Shown here piece by piece: positions 11,807-23,556 of a stretch of DNA of 64,000 nucleotides. Position 1 is the stretch's first letter; each line of letters opens with the position of its first letter. The translations under genes and the position numbers were made by a program. The DNA is from Owenia fusiformis (Eukaryota > Annelida > Polychaeta > Sabellida > Oweniidae): the NCBI GenBank assembly GCA_903813345.2, contig CAIIXF020000010.1:26684425-26748424 (forward strand), written 5' to 3'. The notes beneath the pieces were generated by a model that was not told the DNA's origin, did not search any database, and saw only the letters and a list, made by a program, of their open reading frames with translations.

Positions 11807-13351
11807 AATGCATTTTTATGAGAGGGGTAAAGTTTTTTAATCCTTTGAGCCCCATAGCTTAAAGATTGAGCCAATTTTCAAAAACCTATGCTCATTCTCA
11901 TTTATTACGCTAGCCTTGGAAATGAGGCCAAAAATGCTCCCAAGTCTGCCATTATGCTTTATCATTTTATTATAACATTTACTTAACACAGAATGCCCAT
12001 TACTCAACTCTAATATTTCATCATATATGACACCAAAGTGTGATGTATGACTCACTGTGAAGAAATACACTCAGTTGCATTAACCTCTCAATTCCCCTCT
12101 CCACTGTGAATCCTGCAAACCTGCTGCAGGTTTTTTGACACAAAGTGTGATATATCGTTAGAACAAAATTCCACCATGAATATCTTTACATTAAGGTTTT
12201 ACAAAATCAAGCAAGGGGAAAATGAGAATAAAGGTAACAGATTTTTTAAAATTTGGAATAAATATAATTTTTTATAAACTGGACTTATGTTGGAAGAAAT
12301 GAGAGATTTGATTATTGAGATCAGGAGAAATATGTTTTAAAACCGGAGAATTAGGAGAATGAAAAATAGTGATTAATTGTGAGTAATGGTAAGTATATAA
12401 TAGTTGGTTACAAGCCGCTTATATCATACTAAGTCACAGTGTCACATAGTGAAAACTCTAGAAATACAATTACATGTATGTATATTTCCAGCTGACATTC
12501 ATGTAATATTGAATCATCTCAGATCTAAATGTTGTGCAGAGAAAGAATAAGTCAATATAATGTGCACTTCAACTGAAGAGGATTATTATAAAAGATATTC
12601 AAAGGGCAGATTTTCTATGTACGTTCTGAAAATCTGACTTATATGTAATATACATGTACATGTAGATATGAATTTGGCATAAGCCATGGCTAATATGAAC
12701 AATTAAATCAACAATGAGAAAAACGATGAAGCTTTAGAAAGCCTTTCTCTCTGTAAAATCACTTATTCAATACTTAATAAAGGAATTAGAAGGCATACAG
12801 ATGTAGAATGTTGGATGCAATCATTTCTAAAGCCATACACTCCTAATTCCTGTTTTTATAAAAGAATTCAGATAAATAAATATAAATGTTATTGAAGATT
12901 TATGATGCAGACATGTCCAAATTCATTAAAATTAGGACACCCTCTTTTCCATTTTTTAGCCAGATTCAACTTTATTTAAAGTCTGAACTGTTTGACATAT
13001 AAGAAAACAAGGCATGGAATGGCATGATGAAAGTAGAAACTATTGTTTGGTGACAATTGTTCCAAGCTCATTCTCAACCCATCTCTATCCTCTCTAATTC
13101 CTTTAATTACCAAATGTACAATATAAATATATAAATTCTAGACTAGACTTGAATAATAATTTGCAAATATTTATAAATGCATCAAAAATAAGACTGATGT
13201 GATTTTTCTAATGCATTTTCCCACTCCTTTCATAACGGTAGAAACTTTCCAATGGTTTATCACATAGTGTGGTTTTGATTATGAAGAGAAGGGGATTAGG
13301 AGTCATTTGACAGCAGCTCTACTTTAATGCAGTGTATACTATTTCAGAAAG
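11807..13351. other. Region downstream of the convertase gene, no gene seen
   Basis: AT-rich sequence after the 3' end of the minus-strand convertase. It should hold its 3' UTR next to 13351. No other supported exon or repeat was seen. Confidence 0.4.
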
Positions 13352-16300
13352 CTAACTACATTCAGTGTTGTCCTTTACGAACTCATCTACTTCACTGTCC
13401 TCATCTACATAGTCTCTATCTTTAGGCAGAGCAGTTGTCATGGCCCCATTGGCATAATACATGGGCAGTTTCTCATATCCTTGTTGCCAGCAAAGCTTTT
13501 TACGACTCCGTGCTTGCAGTAAGCCAAATATTACAACGAATAAGATAATTATGAGAAAAACACTGAAAATTGCTGCTCCGATATAACTGGGCACAGAAGA
13601 GGAAGATGTGGGTTCCTCTGCCATGTTGGCATATTTTACAGTTCTTTCCTCAATACAGCCGCCTGAAACATATAATAAAAATCATTATTGCCATATTATC
13701 AAAATTACTATTTAAAATGTAAGGAGTGGTATCGATATGGAGAACTTTTTGAACACACATTCTCTTAAACCAGTCATAAAAAAATCCTAAAATTTAAGAC
13801 ATCGTCAACTTAATGGTCATCTTTTGAATGGTAACAATATAATTTGAAAAATATATATATACTTTCATCTATATTGTTTTAGAAAACACATCAAACACTT
13901 GTTTTGTTCTTGGTATCATGTTTCCAGAGTGAAATGAAACATCTTTCCGAACCTCATTGGAACAAAACGACATAAACACAACATGTTTAGGTCTCCCAAT
14001 ATTGTAATTGTACAAAGGAAATTTTGGTTGATTTAAAAGTATCTTGTTAATGAAATAAAAGGTTTATCTTGATTTTTATCTATTTTGGGGGGATTTTGTT
14101 TTAATTTTTTGAATACTTTACTAAAATCAACCAAAAATTCCTTTGTATAACTATAATATTGAGAGGTCTAAAAGCATGTTGTATATGCTACTTTGTTCCA
14201 ACAAGGTTCGGAAAGACATTTTATTTCATTCTCAAGAATTGGTAAAAAGGAGCAAAAACAATTGCACTAAAAAAACAAAAAATGTTAACAAAAACAGTTA
14301 TTTAAAATATTTCTAAATAATTTTCTCATTAAATTGTTGTCAATCAGTCAACATTACATAAGATACCGTGTTTTTTACAGAATGTTTTCAATGATTGGTT
14401 TAAGAGAAAAACATTGTTGAATTCAGTTCTCCATACCGATACCACTCCTTTGATATTTTGTGGCCTGCCATCTTTCAAGATCTGAGACAAGAAGTATAGA
14501 GTAACTTAACAGGAAAAGAGCTAAAATTCAACTTAATCTACATTGAAACCATATGAGGGCAGTGTGATGTGATTGCAAGGAGTATTCTTCTAACTTTTGA
14601 AGTACTGAGCAACCTTTGTACAATTTAATATACAGGGTGGTCCAAAAAAGTGAACCCCTGCAACAGGCTATATTTTCCGTAATACATGCATGAATTGACT
14701 CATATTATCACATCTAGAAGAGAACAGTCTAAAATTTTTCTTGATGCCGTGATTTATTATCTTGAACTTTCAAGAAATTTCAAGACTTTAACAAACGTGC
14801 CTAAAATTAGATATTGTGCAAAATTTTACCAATGTGATTCATGGAAATTGTTTAGATATAAGTTTAAACCATACCATATGACAAATGGGACACTATTTGG
14901 GCAGAAAACACATTTCACACTTTCATTGACCATTATAAAGCAGTTTTAACCGTTCAACAGTTACCTACACAAACTGGTAGAGGCAAAGTACCCTCCTTTT
15001 TTGAGGTATTCCAACAAGACTTACTGTATGTTATAGAATCCTTTTCATTAAGTATACATGTATGTTCCAATGTTGACTATTACATTACTGAATTGTACTC
15101 CTATTACTGTTGAATGTTGAAATGTGAAACCAAGACAGGCGGAATCAATCAGTTAGAGTGGCTTTAATTGTGGAAAACTTGAAACTCTTGTGTCTTAGTT
15201 CACTGCAGGCGGCAAGTTTGAGCTTCTCTGAGTGTAAGTAAGTATTGTAATTTACTATTTAACAAAATATGAGGCTGTTCAGAAGAAGAGGGGTTTATAA
15301 GTTACCTTAGATATAGGCATTGTGGGACATCAGAGAGGATTTTATAATGCCTAAGAGGGGCCTTAAAGAGCTTATATCCTTATTAGAATACATCTTGAAA
15401 TGAAACAAAAGAATCCAAAGATTGAATGATCTCGTAAGTAGTTTTCAAATATAATGAAGGATTTATTATCTACTTTATAGTGAATATTTTCACTTATTAT
15501 TCTCTATAAGGTTGATTAAATTTGCTATTGCTTTAATGCTTCATCGAGATGCTTTTTAAGTGCATTTCTTTTATTTATTAATGGAAAACATGTTTGGCCC
15601 GTGTACCCCCATTGGGGGTTCATTGACTCAACCATGGGCTTTCAACTAGTTGAAAGCCCATGACTCAACAAAGCATTACATGCATGTGATAGCAATATAT
15701 AAGTTCTCAAGACTATTAGTCATTTGCATTGGCATGAGCTGTATTAGCCAGCACTTAGCATCCAATTCAAACATTTGTAATTCTAATATAGCTTTTTAAG
15801 TGAACAGAGATACAAAAGTACTAAATTGAATAGTTCCCCTGAAATAAAGGTTGATTCAGAATTATTATGTGATATCATTTGAGTATACACTGCATACACT
15901 TATTTATCTTTTCCCTACAATCTCAAATACAATATATACCAAAAGATTTGTGGTATGTAATTATTTGGTGAAGCTTTTAAGGATTCAAAGTGCAAAAATG
16001 GGGAATACGTGTTTAAATTCTCCAAAATAATAAAAAATGGTAACTATAAAAAATAATTGTAAAAATCTTTAGTTTTCCTCGAATGAAGTTTACACATGAG
16101 CCAAAAATATTCTAAAATTAAAATCTTGCTAAGATCTGATTCACTCATTTAATTTTTCTTCTTTACTTTGTGGCTAACATTAAACTTAATTTGCTAACAC
16201 CAAAATATCAAAAAAACGTAGCCATATCAAGAGAATCAAGTAATGTTATGTCCAGTTCAGGGTCCCTTTTGGCATTTTGGAGATCTGTAGCAGTTGCAGA

Positions 16301-18136
16301 AAAGATGAATAAGAATGAAATATCATCTAATGTATCTGAAATTATTTTGAGAATTTCATTTCACTTTAAACATGTTTGAGGATGCTATTACAGCGACACT
16401 ATTATATTGATCAAAAACACCTCACAATGTAGTATATAGTCTAGCAGATTTTTAAGATCTCATTACAATGAATTAGACTGCAACAGCAGTTGAAATATTC
16501 CACGAGACCTTATATTATGGTTTGCCTGGGAATGTGATGACAAAGTGTTATACGAAACCATTAATCAAAAAATGTTCCACTTTTAGCTCAAGTATAACAG
16601 CTACAGCACCATATGATTGCAAGAACAGTTTTTATGTGCAATAATAAAATTTAGTACTTTAGACTTGTATTGTGATTTATCACTTCCATTTTTAGCAATT
16701 AATATGTTTTTAGTAAAAAAGTGTTGTTGTTTTCGTGTCATGTAGAGAAAGTGTTGGTGTAATATGAGATCTTCTCAAAGAGGCTCCTGAAGGGGAAGTT
16801 AAAACGTGCAAGCTTGGAATTATTCATTTTTAATTTCACAAGGATTATAATATTATAAGCACATCCTCTGCACTACTGAGTGTAATAGGAAATACTCATG
16901 GGTGCTATTTCATGATATTTCATATAGGAAGTACATGTAGTCTCACTTGTAGTAGGGGGTTGATATTTTTAAGTTGAACATTCTTTACACATCATTTTTC
17001 AATTTTGGTAGCACCAATTCAGTATAATTCAGAATTAAAATAAATAATTTGTTTCAGCAAAGATATATCAACAGACCTATCGGCAGTCTTTGATTTTTAA
17101 AAGTACATGTGTCTCCAAAATTGAAAGCAAAGAATAAATTCCTCAAATCTTGACCATTCTATAACCAAAGTGGTATAACAAGGCATCCAGTGAAAAGGTT
17201 TTCTTGGACTTGATCATAATGGCGAGAAATGGCATGCACCTAATAAGTCAAGATGGCTACCCAAAAGTTAATCAGGTTTAAAAGGGTTTTACATCTTAAT
17301 GCAGCTGTAAAAGTTAAAATTGAATCCAATGAGAATAATGGCCACCATTACCCTCCCCTAAACCTTATTAGATCTTGACACTAGTCTTGGCACAGCTCTT
17401 GTTATTATGGTAATAATAAATACCGGTATGTTAAAGGATAAATACTTTTCTGGCTATTTTGATGACAAAAATTCTCGTTCTGAATTTGAAACCCTTTTCA
17501 TTCAGAGAATTTAATTTCTTTTACTGAAATCTGTGGGTAGAAGTTCTTCCATTTTGTTGTGGCAGTGGCACAAAAGAGGATGCAAAGAGTGTTTTGGGCA
17601 TTTTGTTTTTAAATCTTCACTGGCCTCCTTATTTGCAGTGCTGGTTGTTATGAGCTTTGAGCGCTGCCAACATATGCCCAGGAAAGTGTAAGACAATAGG
17701 GGCTTCACTTCATAGGTTTGAGACCTTGGCGAGTCTCATTTTCATGTGACTATTGGTAATTTGGATATTTTCAACTAGCAGAATTTTGACACAGTTATTT
17801 TCTTGAACTCAGCTTCAAAGGATTTTTTAATTTTAACGGAAAAAGAGTGGGCTTAATCCCAATTGACACAATCTTAAAATGTTGATTTACTTTTATTCAG
17901 TATTTCTTTTCTACTATTTTCCCCATGGTATATTTGACTTAATTACATCATATTTAATACTACTTACCCTTTGAGGAATGGCATTTACAGCAGTTTTGGT
18001 TTGGATTTGTCTCTGAGCAACATTTCACACATCTACCCTCTTTTGACATGTATTCAGATTCCTGGGAACAACTTGTACAATCTGTGGCCCCAGAACCTGT
18101 ACAAGTCTTGCAGCTTGGGGCACACTTTGAGCAATT
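13352..18136 (-). CDS. Furin/PCSK5-like proprotein convertase, last two coding exons (3' partial gene)
   Basis: Two minus-strand exons join in phase: 18136-17968 (acceptor TTTCAG, donor GG|GTAAGT) and 13662-13352 (acceptor TTTCAG, stop at 13354-13352), together 159 residues. The first exon is a cysteine-rich furin-like repeat (NCSKCAPSCKTCTGSGATDC, then RCVKCC...NCCKC). The second begins GGCIEERTVKYAN, then a 20-25 residue membrane segment (YIGAAIFSVFLIIILFVVIFG), a basic stop-transfer (RSRKK) and a cytosolic tail. The tail holds YEKL, a YxxL sorting signal, and an acidic cluster DYVDEDSEVDEF with a likely CK2 serine, the same pair of signals that keeps furin and PC5B in the trans-Golgi/endosome loop. 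These membrane enzymes cleave secreted precursors at paired basic residues. The subtilisin and P domains are not in view, so whether it is furin, PCSK5 or PCSK6 is open. Upstream exons were not found between 18.2 kb and the right edge. Confidence 0.8.
13721..14450. mobile_element. 730-bp fold-back element in the convertase intron
   Basis: The ends AAGGAGTGGTATCGATATGG and its inverse at 14431-14450 begin a long imperfect inverted repeat that continues inward (TTCCGAACCT with AGGTTCGGAA; ATTGTACAAAGGAA with TTCCTTTGTATAAC). The two halves pair around a centre near 14085, so nearly the whole element can fold on itself. No open frame is kept. It lies in the intron between the last two convertase exons. 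Confidence 0.8.
14634..17967. other. Remainder of the last convertase intron, with a solo transposon end
   Basis: Intronic AT-rich sequence. TACAGGGTGGTCCAAAAAAG at about 14634 is the end of a Tc1/mariner-type element, but no matching right end is visible. A short perfect inverted repeat lies near 15629-15664 (CCATGGGCTTTCAAC pairing with GTTGAAAGCCCATG). An 87-codon frame at 14686-14949 matches nothing I know. No other exon is supported. Confidence 0.45.
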
Positions 18137-18209
18137 CTGAAAGAACACGAGTTAATATACATACAAAAGTGCAATTTTGTTGACCTACCAGGCGACACTA
18201 ATTAAAAAC

Positions 18210-18659
18210 TACCAAAAGTGTCATTAGACAGTGTGCCATGCTTATAGTATTCACATACCAAATATGAACAAAATCACTCAGCTACTTTTCGAGTTATAGT
18301 TATGACCAAAAGTGTCATTAGACAGTGTGCCATGCTTATAGTATTCACATACCAAATATGAACAATATCGCTCCACTACTTTTCGAGTTATAGTAAAATA
18401 TGTTCAAATGGCGGCCTTCTACAATAAGTGTCATTAGACAGTGTGCCATGCTTATAGTATTCACATCCAAATATGAACAAAATCGCTCCACCAATTTTCG
18501 AGCAAAAATTGTAAAATAACGAGTAAAGGCCGCCATTTTTCAAGATGGCTGCCACAAAAGCCTGCCATGTGCTTCTTTAATATCTACATTTCTAGCTTTT
18601 TTAATGTCCTATATAATTTTTTACATTTAAAACATATTCCTATTACAGTTTTACATATT
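18210..18659 (+). repeat. Dispersed repeat with TGTCATTAGACAGTGTGCC units, copy A left part
   Basis: Three degenerate tandem units of about 90-120 bp, each starting near AAAAGTGTCATTAGACAGTG and running into ACATACCAAATATGAACAAA. The element continues at 21064-21273 after an inserted hAT. A second copy of the same family lies at 36715-37335, where the two parts are contiguous. Confidence 0.8.
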
Positions 18660-19052
18660 CAGACTTGCCAACCTCCCGTTTTTTTACGGCAATCTCCCGT
18701 AAATTTTTTGTTTTTCCGTAAAAAATACCAAACTCCAGTACCGTTTTCTCCCGTAAAATAGAGGCTGACGGTAATTCCGGTTATACGGTTTCCATACGGA
18801 ATTGAGCATTTACCGGTATTGAAATTATTAACCGGTTAATCGACGATAATCCCCGGGGAAATAAAAGACACATCGTTTTTTAAATTATTTCGTTTAATTT
18901 CCACTTTCAAGGTGCATACAATTACATAGACATTAAGATGTCCATGTTTGGCAGTTCAGGTGTGATATCCATGTTTGGCAGTTCAGGTGTGATGTCCATG
19001 TTTGGCAGTTCGGGTGTAGTAGCTTCATGCTCAGGCTCAGATTTGGTTGTAG

Positions 19053-19306
19053 TTACGTTGGCAGTTCCGGTGTAGTTGTAGTGTCAACTTCAGATCCAGA
19101 AACTGAATTATGTTTGTAATAGTCATTTACGAACAACAAGGCATTGACAACCTCAGGTTGAAGTCGTGCCTGTTTGGAAGTGATGGTGTTGCCAGCTGCA
19201 CTGAACTGACGTTCACTTGACACGGATGACGCAAGAATAGCATGATATGTTTCAGCCAAACTCGCCACATCAAGATAGTTACATACTATTTCGTGAAGTT
19301 CATCAG
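19053..19306 (-). pseudogene. hAT transposase C-terminal (hATC dimerisation) remnant
   Basis: The minus-strand frame reads DELHEIVCNYLDVASLAET, then YHAILASSVSSERQFSAAGN and TITSKQARLQPEVVNALLFV before a stop at 19053. This is the conserved hATC block (LA..YLAIPASSVPSERVFSAAGxxxTxxRxxLxPxxVxxLxFL) of hAT and ZBED proteins. The zinc finger and catalytic core are not present in the element, so it is a deletion derivative. Confidence 0.85.
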
Positions 19307-20426
19307 TATGGGTTCAAATCGGTCTTGCACCATGTATGCATATAGACTAGAGAAGCTACGGAGAAAGTTAGGAACAAAGTGGGGGTGGCAGCGCATTGGC
19401 ATTTTATCTTACATATTTTTACCAGTATTTCGGTAACGGTACGGTTATTAGCATGACGGTTACCGGTACTGGTTTTCAGTACCGTTGCGACCTATACCGT
19501 AAAAACTCCCGTACCGTATTTCTACTCAAATCTCCCGTAATTTTTTTTAAAAATATGGCCGTAAAATCTCCCATATTTTTGCTGAAATCTCCCGTAAAAT
19601 CTCCCGTATTCTGGTATAACTCCCGTGAAATCTCCCATATTCTTGGTATAACTCCCGTAAAATCTCCCATTTTCTGGTATAACTCCCGTAAAATCTCCCG
19701 TATTCTTGGTATAACTCCCATAAAATCTCCTTTTTTGCTATCGAAATCTAGCGTATTTAAAAGGAACTTGACAAATTTGTGACCTTGATTATTGCAGGCA
19801 CGCTTCTTTCTTTTACTCCAAGAAGGATTGGCTCCCATGGTTCACTATCGATACTTTCATAAATAACTTAAAAGTACTTCATTCCCATGATTCAAATTGC
19901 TTTTCTGCGATCAGTTCGGTATAAGTTTGCACAGCAAATGTCCACAAACGGGGGCCAGTTCATATTCTGTCATACTTCTGTCGGGAGAATACATTTTGTT
20001 TTTATATGGCGCTAAACAAAATATTCCCGCAATATAAGGCGCATTATGGGTAGGGACTGCTGTGAAATAATGAACATAAGTGACATCTATCTTAGATTAT
20101 AAGTTCTAATTAATTTATTAACTGCGCATGCGTCATAATAATTTCAAGCAATTAAATCGCTGGATTTAATGCTCATCCGCGAAAAACCGAACCTAAAAAT
20201 GGAACCTCACGCAGATTGCCCTTTGCATATAGTGAACGTCACATATACATTTTACTTAGCTTTGATCAATTCGTTTCCAAAGTAATAAAATGTTGTATCT
20301 ATTATCTAAACAGATCATATTAATAATATAGACAGTTTGAAATATAAATCATCCCAGAGTTTGACAATTTGAACTACTATGGGTTCAAATCGGTCTTGCA
20401 CCATGTATGCATATAGACTAGAGAAG
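19307..20426. repeat. 49-bp direct repeat pair inside the hAT element
   Basis: Positions 19307-19355 and 20378-20426 carry the same 49 bases (TATGGGTTCAAATCGGTCTT ... ACTAGAGAAG) in the same orientation, 1071 bp apart. They bound a segment unrelated to the tandem repeats. It may be the mark of an internal rearrangement. Confidence 0.85.
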
Positions 20427-20439
20427 GTACATCAGTTAA

Positions 20440-21035
20440 AATAATCCGAAATCTACCGTAAAAACTCCTGTTTTTTCAAAATCTAAAGTAAAAAACTTCA
20501 GTTTTTTCAGAAATCTACCGTAAAAACTCCCTTTTTCCGAAATCTACCGTAAAAACTCCTGTTTTTTCAAAATCTAAAGTAAAAACTCCAATTTTTTCAA
20601 AATCTACCGTAAAAACTCCAGTTTTTTCAAAATCTACCATAAAAACTCGAGTTTTTTCAAAATCTACCGTAAAAACTCCAGTTTTTTCAGAAATCTACCG
20701 TAAAAACTCCCGTTTTTTCAGAATCTACTGTAAAAACTCAAATTTTTTCAGAAATCTACCTAAAAAACTCATGTTTTTTCAGAAATCTACCGCTTTTAAA
20801 TCTTCCGCAAAAACTCCCGTTTTTTCAAAACCTACCGTAAAAACTCCCGTTTTTTCTGAAATCTTCCGTAAAAAAGTCACATATTTTCAAATTTACCGCA
20901 AAAACTCCTTTTTTTAAATCTCCCGTAAAAACTACCATCTTTTTCAAAAATCTCCCGTAAAAACTCCCGCAAAAACTACCAGATTTTGAAAAAAACTCCC
21001 GTTAAAGTACCGCAATTTTTTTTAAATCTCCTGAA
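20440..21035. repeat. Subterminal tandem repeats of the hAT element
   Basis: About twenty degenerate copies of a unit of roughly 29 bp, AAATCTACCGTAAAAACTCC plus GTTTTTTC, fill the right subterminal region. A related set with TCTCCCGTAAAATCTCCC lies at 19500-19745 near the middle. hAT transposases bind short subterminal repeats, so these may be amplified binding sites. That function is inferred. Confidence 0.8.
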
Positions 21036-21063
21036 AATTTTTCATTTTAGGTTGGCAAGTCTG

Positions 21064-21273
21064 ATATTGCACCTAAATTACTGTAATATCGGCACTAAAA
21101 TGGCTGCCTGGCTTTCCAGCAGAACTTCTTCTCCCATATATAGGGTTCATGTGTACAAAATATGAACAAAATCGGGCCAACAGTATTTCAGTTATTGCCT
21201 GTACGGATGGACGTACGGACGGACAGAGGCGTCCCCTATATCCCTCCTAACTTCGTTCGATGGGATAATTAGA
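21064..21273 (+). repeat. Dispersed repeat copy A, right part with terminal hairpin
   Basis: Continues the family of 18210-18659. It ends with GGACGGAC-type repeats and then a hairpin sequence (ATCCCTCC, AACTTCGTT, GATGGGAT) before TAATTA. Copy B ends in the same hairpin at 37301-37330. Confidence 0.75.
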
Positions 21274-21703
21274 AATTAAAATGAGTCAGGACTTATTGCT
21301 TAAACAAAATGGTATAGACACAATGTAACATATACAGGCAACATTTTCTTCAACCCAAAATCAACACTTAGTCTAATTCTTAACAATGCCTTCATTTGTA
21401 ATGTGCATCAAAATTGTCCCCTCGTACTGATAAAGCCTCTTTGTCAACTTCCTCCATCTCAAATACATTGGTGATAAACCAACAATAGACATAATTTGCA
21501 TCCTTAAACATCATTAAGGTAATTCTAGAATATCCTTCATCCTGACAGAATTATCTCCATGCCCACATTGATTGTTAATGGCTCAAAACAAGAAAGTATA
21601 TCTGACTATATGATTACTTCGGTTTCTTTATGATCTTTATATTGTCCATTTACTACTAGGGGTAGTATAACCTACTGAGGTATAAAATTAAATTACAGAA
21701 TAT
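21274..21703. other. Spacer between two mobile elements
   Basis: No gene is supported. It ends in the AATAT that precedes the 5' LTR. Confidence 0.4.
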
Positions 21704-23510
21704 TGTGGGAAAATTTCATTTTTTGTGTTTATCCTTTTTAATTTTCCCACTGGTGCAGTTTTATGTTTAATTGGTCCATTTATGCAAGGGATAGGGAAAC
21801 CCCTGCTCACAAGTGGGTATTCCAAGACAGGAAGGGGATTCCCCTCAATTGCTGCAATGCAGTGCCCCTGATTTCAAAATGTGTTCACCTGTGCCTATGA
21901 CTCATGCCATCACATGAGAGAGAATGAAGGTCGCCATCTTGAATGAAGCAGTGTGAATTGAGGTTTGGAAGAAAATCTACAATTATCGTGCTTTGGAGTA
22001 GCCATCAGCCAGTGATTTGGGATTAGTTAAGAAGAATAAAGCGGGAAGACACACCAGGACGTTGTAGAAGGAGAAACAGGAGAGGAAACTCGAATTTTTG
22101 GGCTTAAGAGAAAGCAGCACTGATTCGGGTGAGATTTTTCCTTTTTGTTTATGTGATTTTATGGCCAGCATGCTACTAGATGCCTCTGACTGACTATAAC
22201 TTTTAATTTCAAGTGTACCAGAATTTGTGACTTTATGATCAGCATGCTACTGAGATGCCTCTGACTGATCGTAATTTCTAGTTCATTGGGTATCCAGATC
22301 TACTGTGTGTCGCCATTTTGTGTCCCAGGCTTTCTAAAGTTAGTGAGATATTTGTCAGATTTAATTGAAAGCAAGAATAGCTTCATACTTCCATTCTTAA
22401 GAGTGCTGTAAAGAGATTCAGAGCTCAGTGTTGTCCTTGAGGAAGCAGCAAGGAACATTCTGGAAGCAACCTTGCATTACAGTTAGTTCGGTTCCACCAC
22501 TAGCTGTAAGGTGCAATTGAGAAACTTCCCAACACAGAGAAGTATTTTGTCAGTTGGTTTCACCGCTGACAGAAGTAGTCCAGGAAGACTTCCATCGCAT
22601 CGAGCAGTGAGGAGCCTCCCTGGAAAAGTCAAGAGCCATAGAGGCAGAGCAAGGCTAAAGAGCCAGAAGAGTCACAGTGGACTATTTTGTCAGTTGGTTT
22701 CACCACTGACAGAGATAGTTCCAGGAGGACTTCTAGAGCAACGAGCAGCTAGGAGCCTTCCCAGCAAGCTCAAGAGGAGCCAGGCTAAAGAGCCAAAGAG
22801 CTGAGCGAAGAGCCAGAGGAGCAACGTTCAGGAGCCAGAGGAGCCAGGCTAAAGAGCCAAAGAGCTGGACGAGGAGCTAGAGGAGCCAAGTTCAGGAGTC
22901 AGAAGAGCCAAGCTCAAGAGGAGCCAGGCTAAAGAGCCAGAGAGCTGAACGAAGAGCCAGAGGAGCCACGTTCAGGAGCCAGAGGAGCCAAGCTTAAGAG
23001 CCAGAAGAGCCAAGCTCAAGAGGAGCCAGGCTAAAGAGCCAGAGGAGCTGAACGAAGAGCCAGAGGAGCCAAGTTCAAGAGCCAGAGGGGCCAAGCTCAG
23101 GAGCCAGAGGAGCTGAACAAAGAGCCAGAAGAGCCAAGTCCAAGAACCAGAGGAGTCAGGAAAGAGCTAACGAGCCATAGGAGCTGAGCCAAAATTACGG
23201 GCCATAGGAGCCATAAAGAGGCAGAGGAGCCGAGTAAAGAGCTTAAGAGCCATAGGAAGCAGTAAGAAAGCAGTAACGGCCACTACCAAGCTTATAAAGA
23301 GAGATCAAAGTGACATTTTAGTCTATGAGCATTAAAGTGTGTTATTTTCTTGTATAGTTAGTGTGTGTTAAAATATATGTATTAAATTTGAAGCCATTTG
23401 TGACTGTCGTTTCATCCAGTCCACCAAACCAGGACTGGGCCCACAAAGAAGTATAAGGTAGAAAATTACTCATCGCTTCCAGACTATAGGCAAAAGTCTG
23501 GAACGCGACA
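21704..23510 (+). repeat. 5' LTR (1807 bp)
   Basis: Starts TGTGGGAAAATTTC and ends GGAACGCGACA. It carries two copies each of two short blocks (GTCAGTTGGTTTCACC at 22549 and 22689; CAGCATGCTACT at 22163 and 22238) and a purine-rich degenerate repeat of GAGCCAGAGGAGCC type at about 22640-23260. A likely polyadenylation area with ATTAAA lies at 23330-23390. The small frames in the LTR come from the repetitive composition. Confidence 0.93.
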
Positions 23511-23511
23511 T

Positions 23512-23529
23512 TGGTGGCAGCGGTGGGAT
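23512..23529 (+). promoter_or_regulatory. Primer-binding site of the LTR element (tRNA-Leu type)
   Basis: TGGTGGCAGCGGTGGGAT begins one base after the LTR. It is complementary to the 3' end (with CCA) of animal tRNA-Leu of the AAG/TAG kind, whose gene ends ATCCCACCGCTGCCA. The identification rests on remembered tRNA sequence. Confidence 0.75.
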
Positions 23530-23556
23530 CAGTGAGACGATAGTACCGAGCACAAG

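Larger units (their letters stand above)
18660..21063 (-). mobile_element. hAT-superfamily DNA transposon, internally deleted (2.4 kb)
   Basis: Terminal inverted repeats of 15 bp, CAGACTTGCCAACCT (18660-18674) and its inverse (21049-21063), are flanked by a direct ATATT (18655-18659 and 21064-21068). The empty site is seen in copy B of the host repeat near 37088, which reads straight through. Ends beginning CAG and an internal hATC-type transposase remnant point to hAT. The duplication is five bases rather than the usual eight, as described for some hAT subgroups. The subterminal regions (18680-18760, 19490-19750, 20450-21030) are filled with repeats of CTCCCGTAAAAA type. Confidence 0.85.

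Noticed and set aside
14686-14949. 87-codon frame beside the solo Tc1/mariner end
   Set aside because: No catalytic motif, no recognisable family and AT-rich chance-like composition.
21405-21490. Minus-strand exon-like sequence reading MEEVDKEALSVRGDNFDAHYK then stop
   Set aside because: No good splice acceptor and no partner exon, so it is too short to support.
22511-22804. 97-codon frames in each LTR (also 27584-27877)
   Set aside because: They lie in the repetitive leader part of the LTR and match no known protein.
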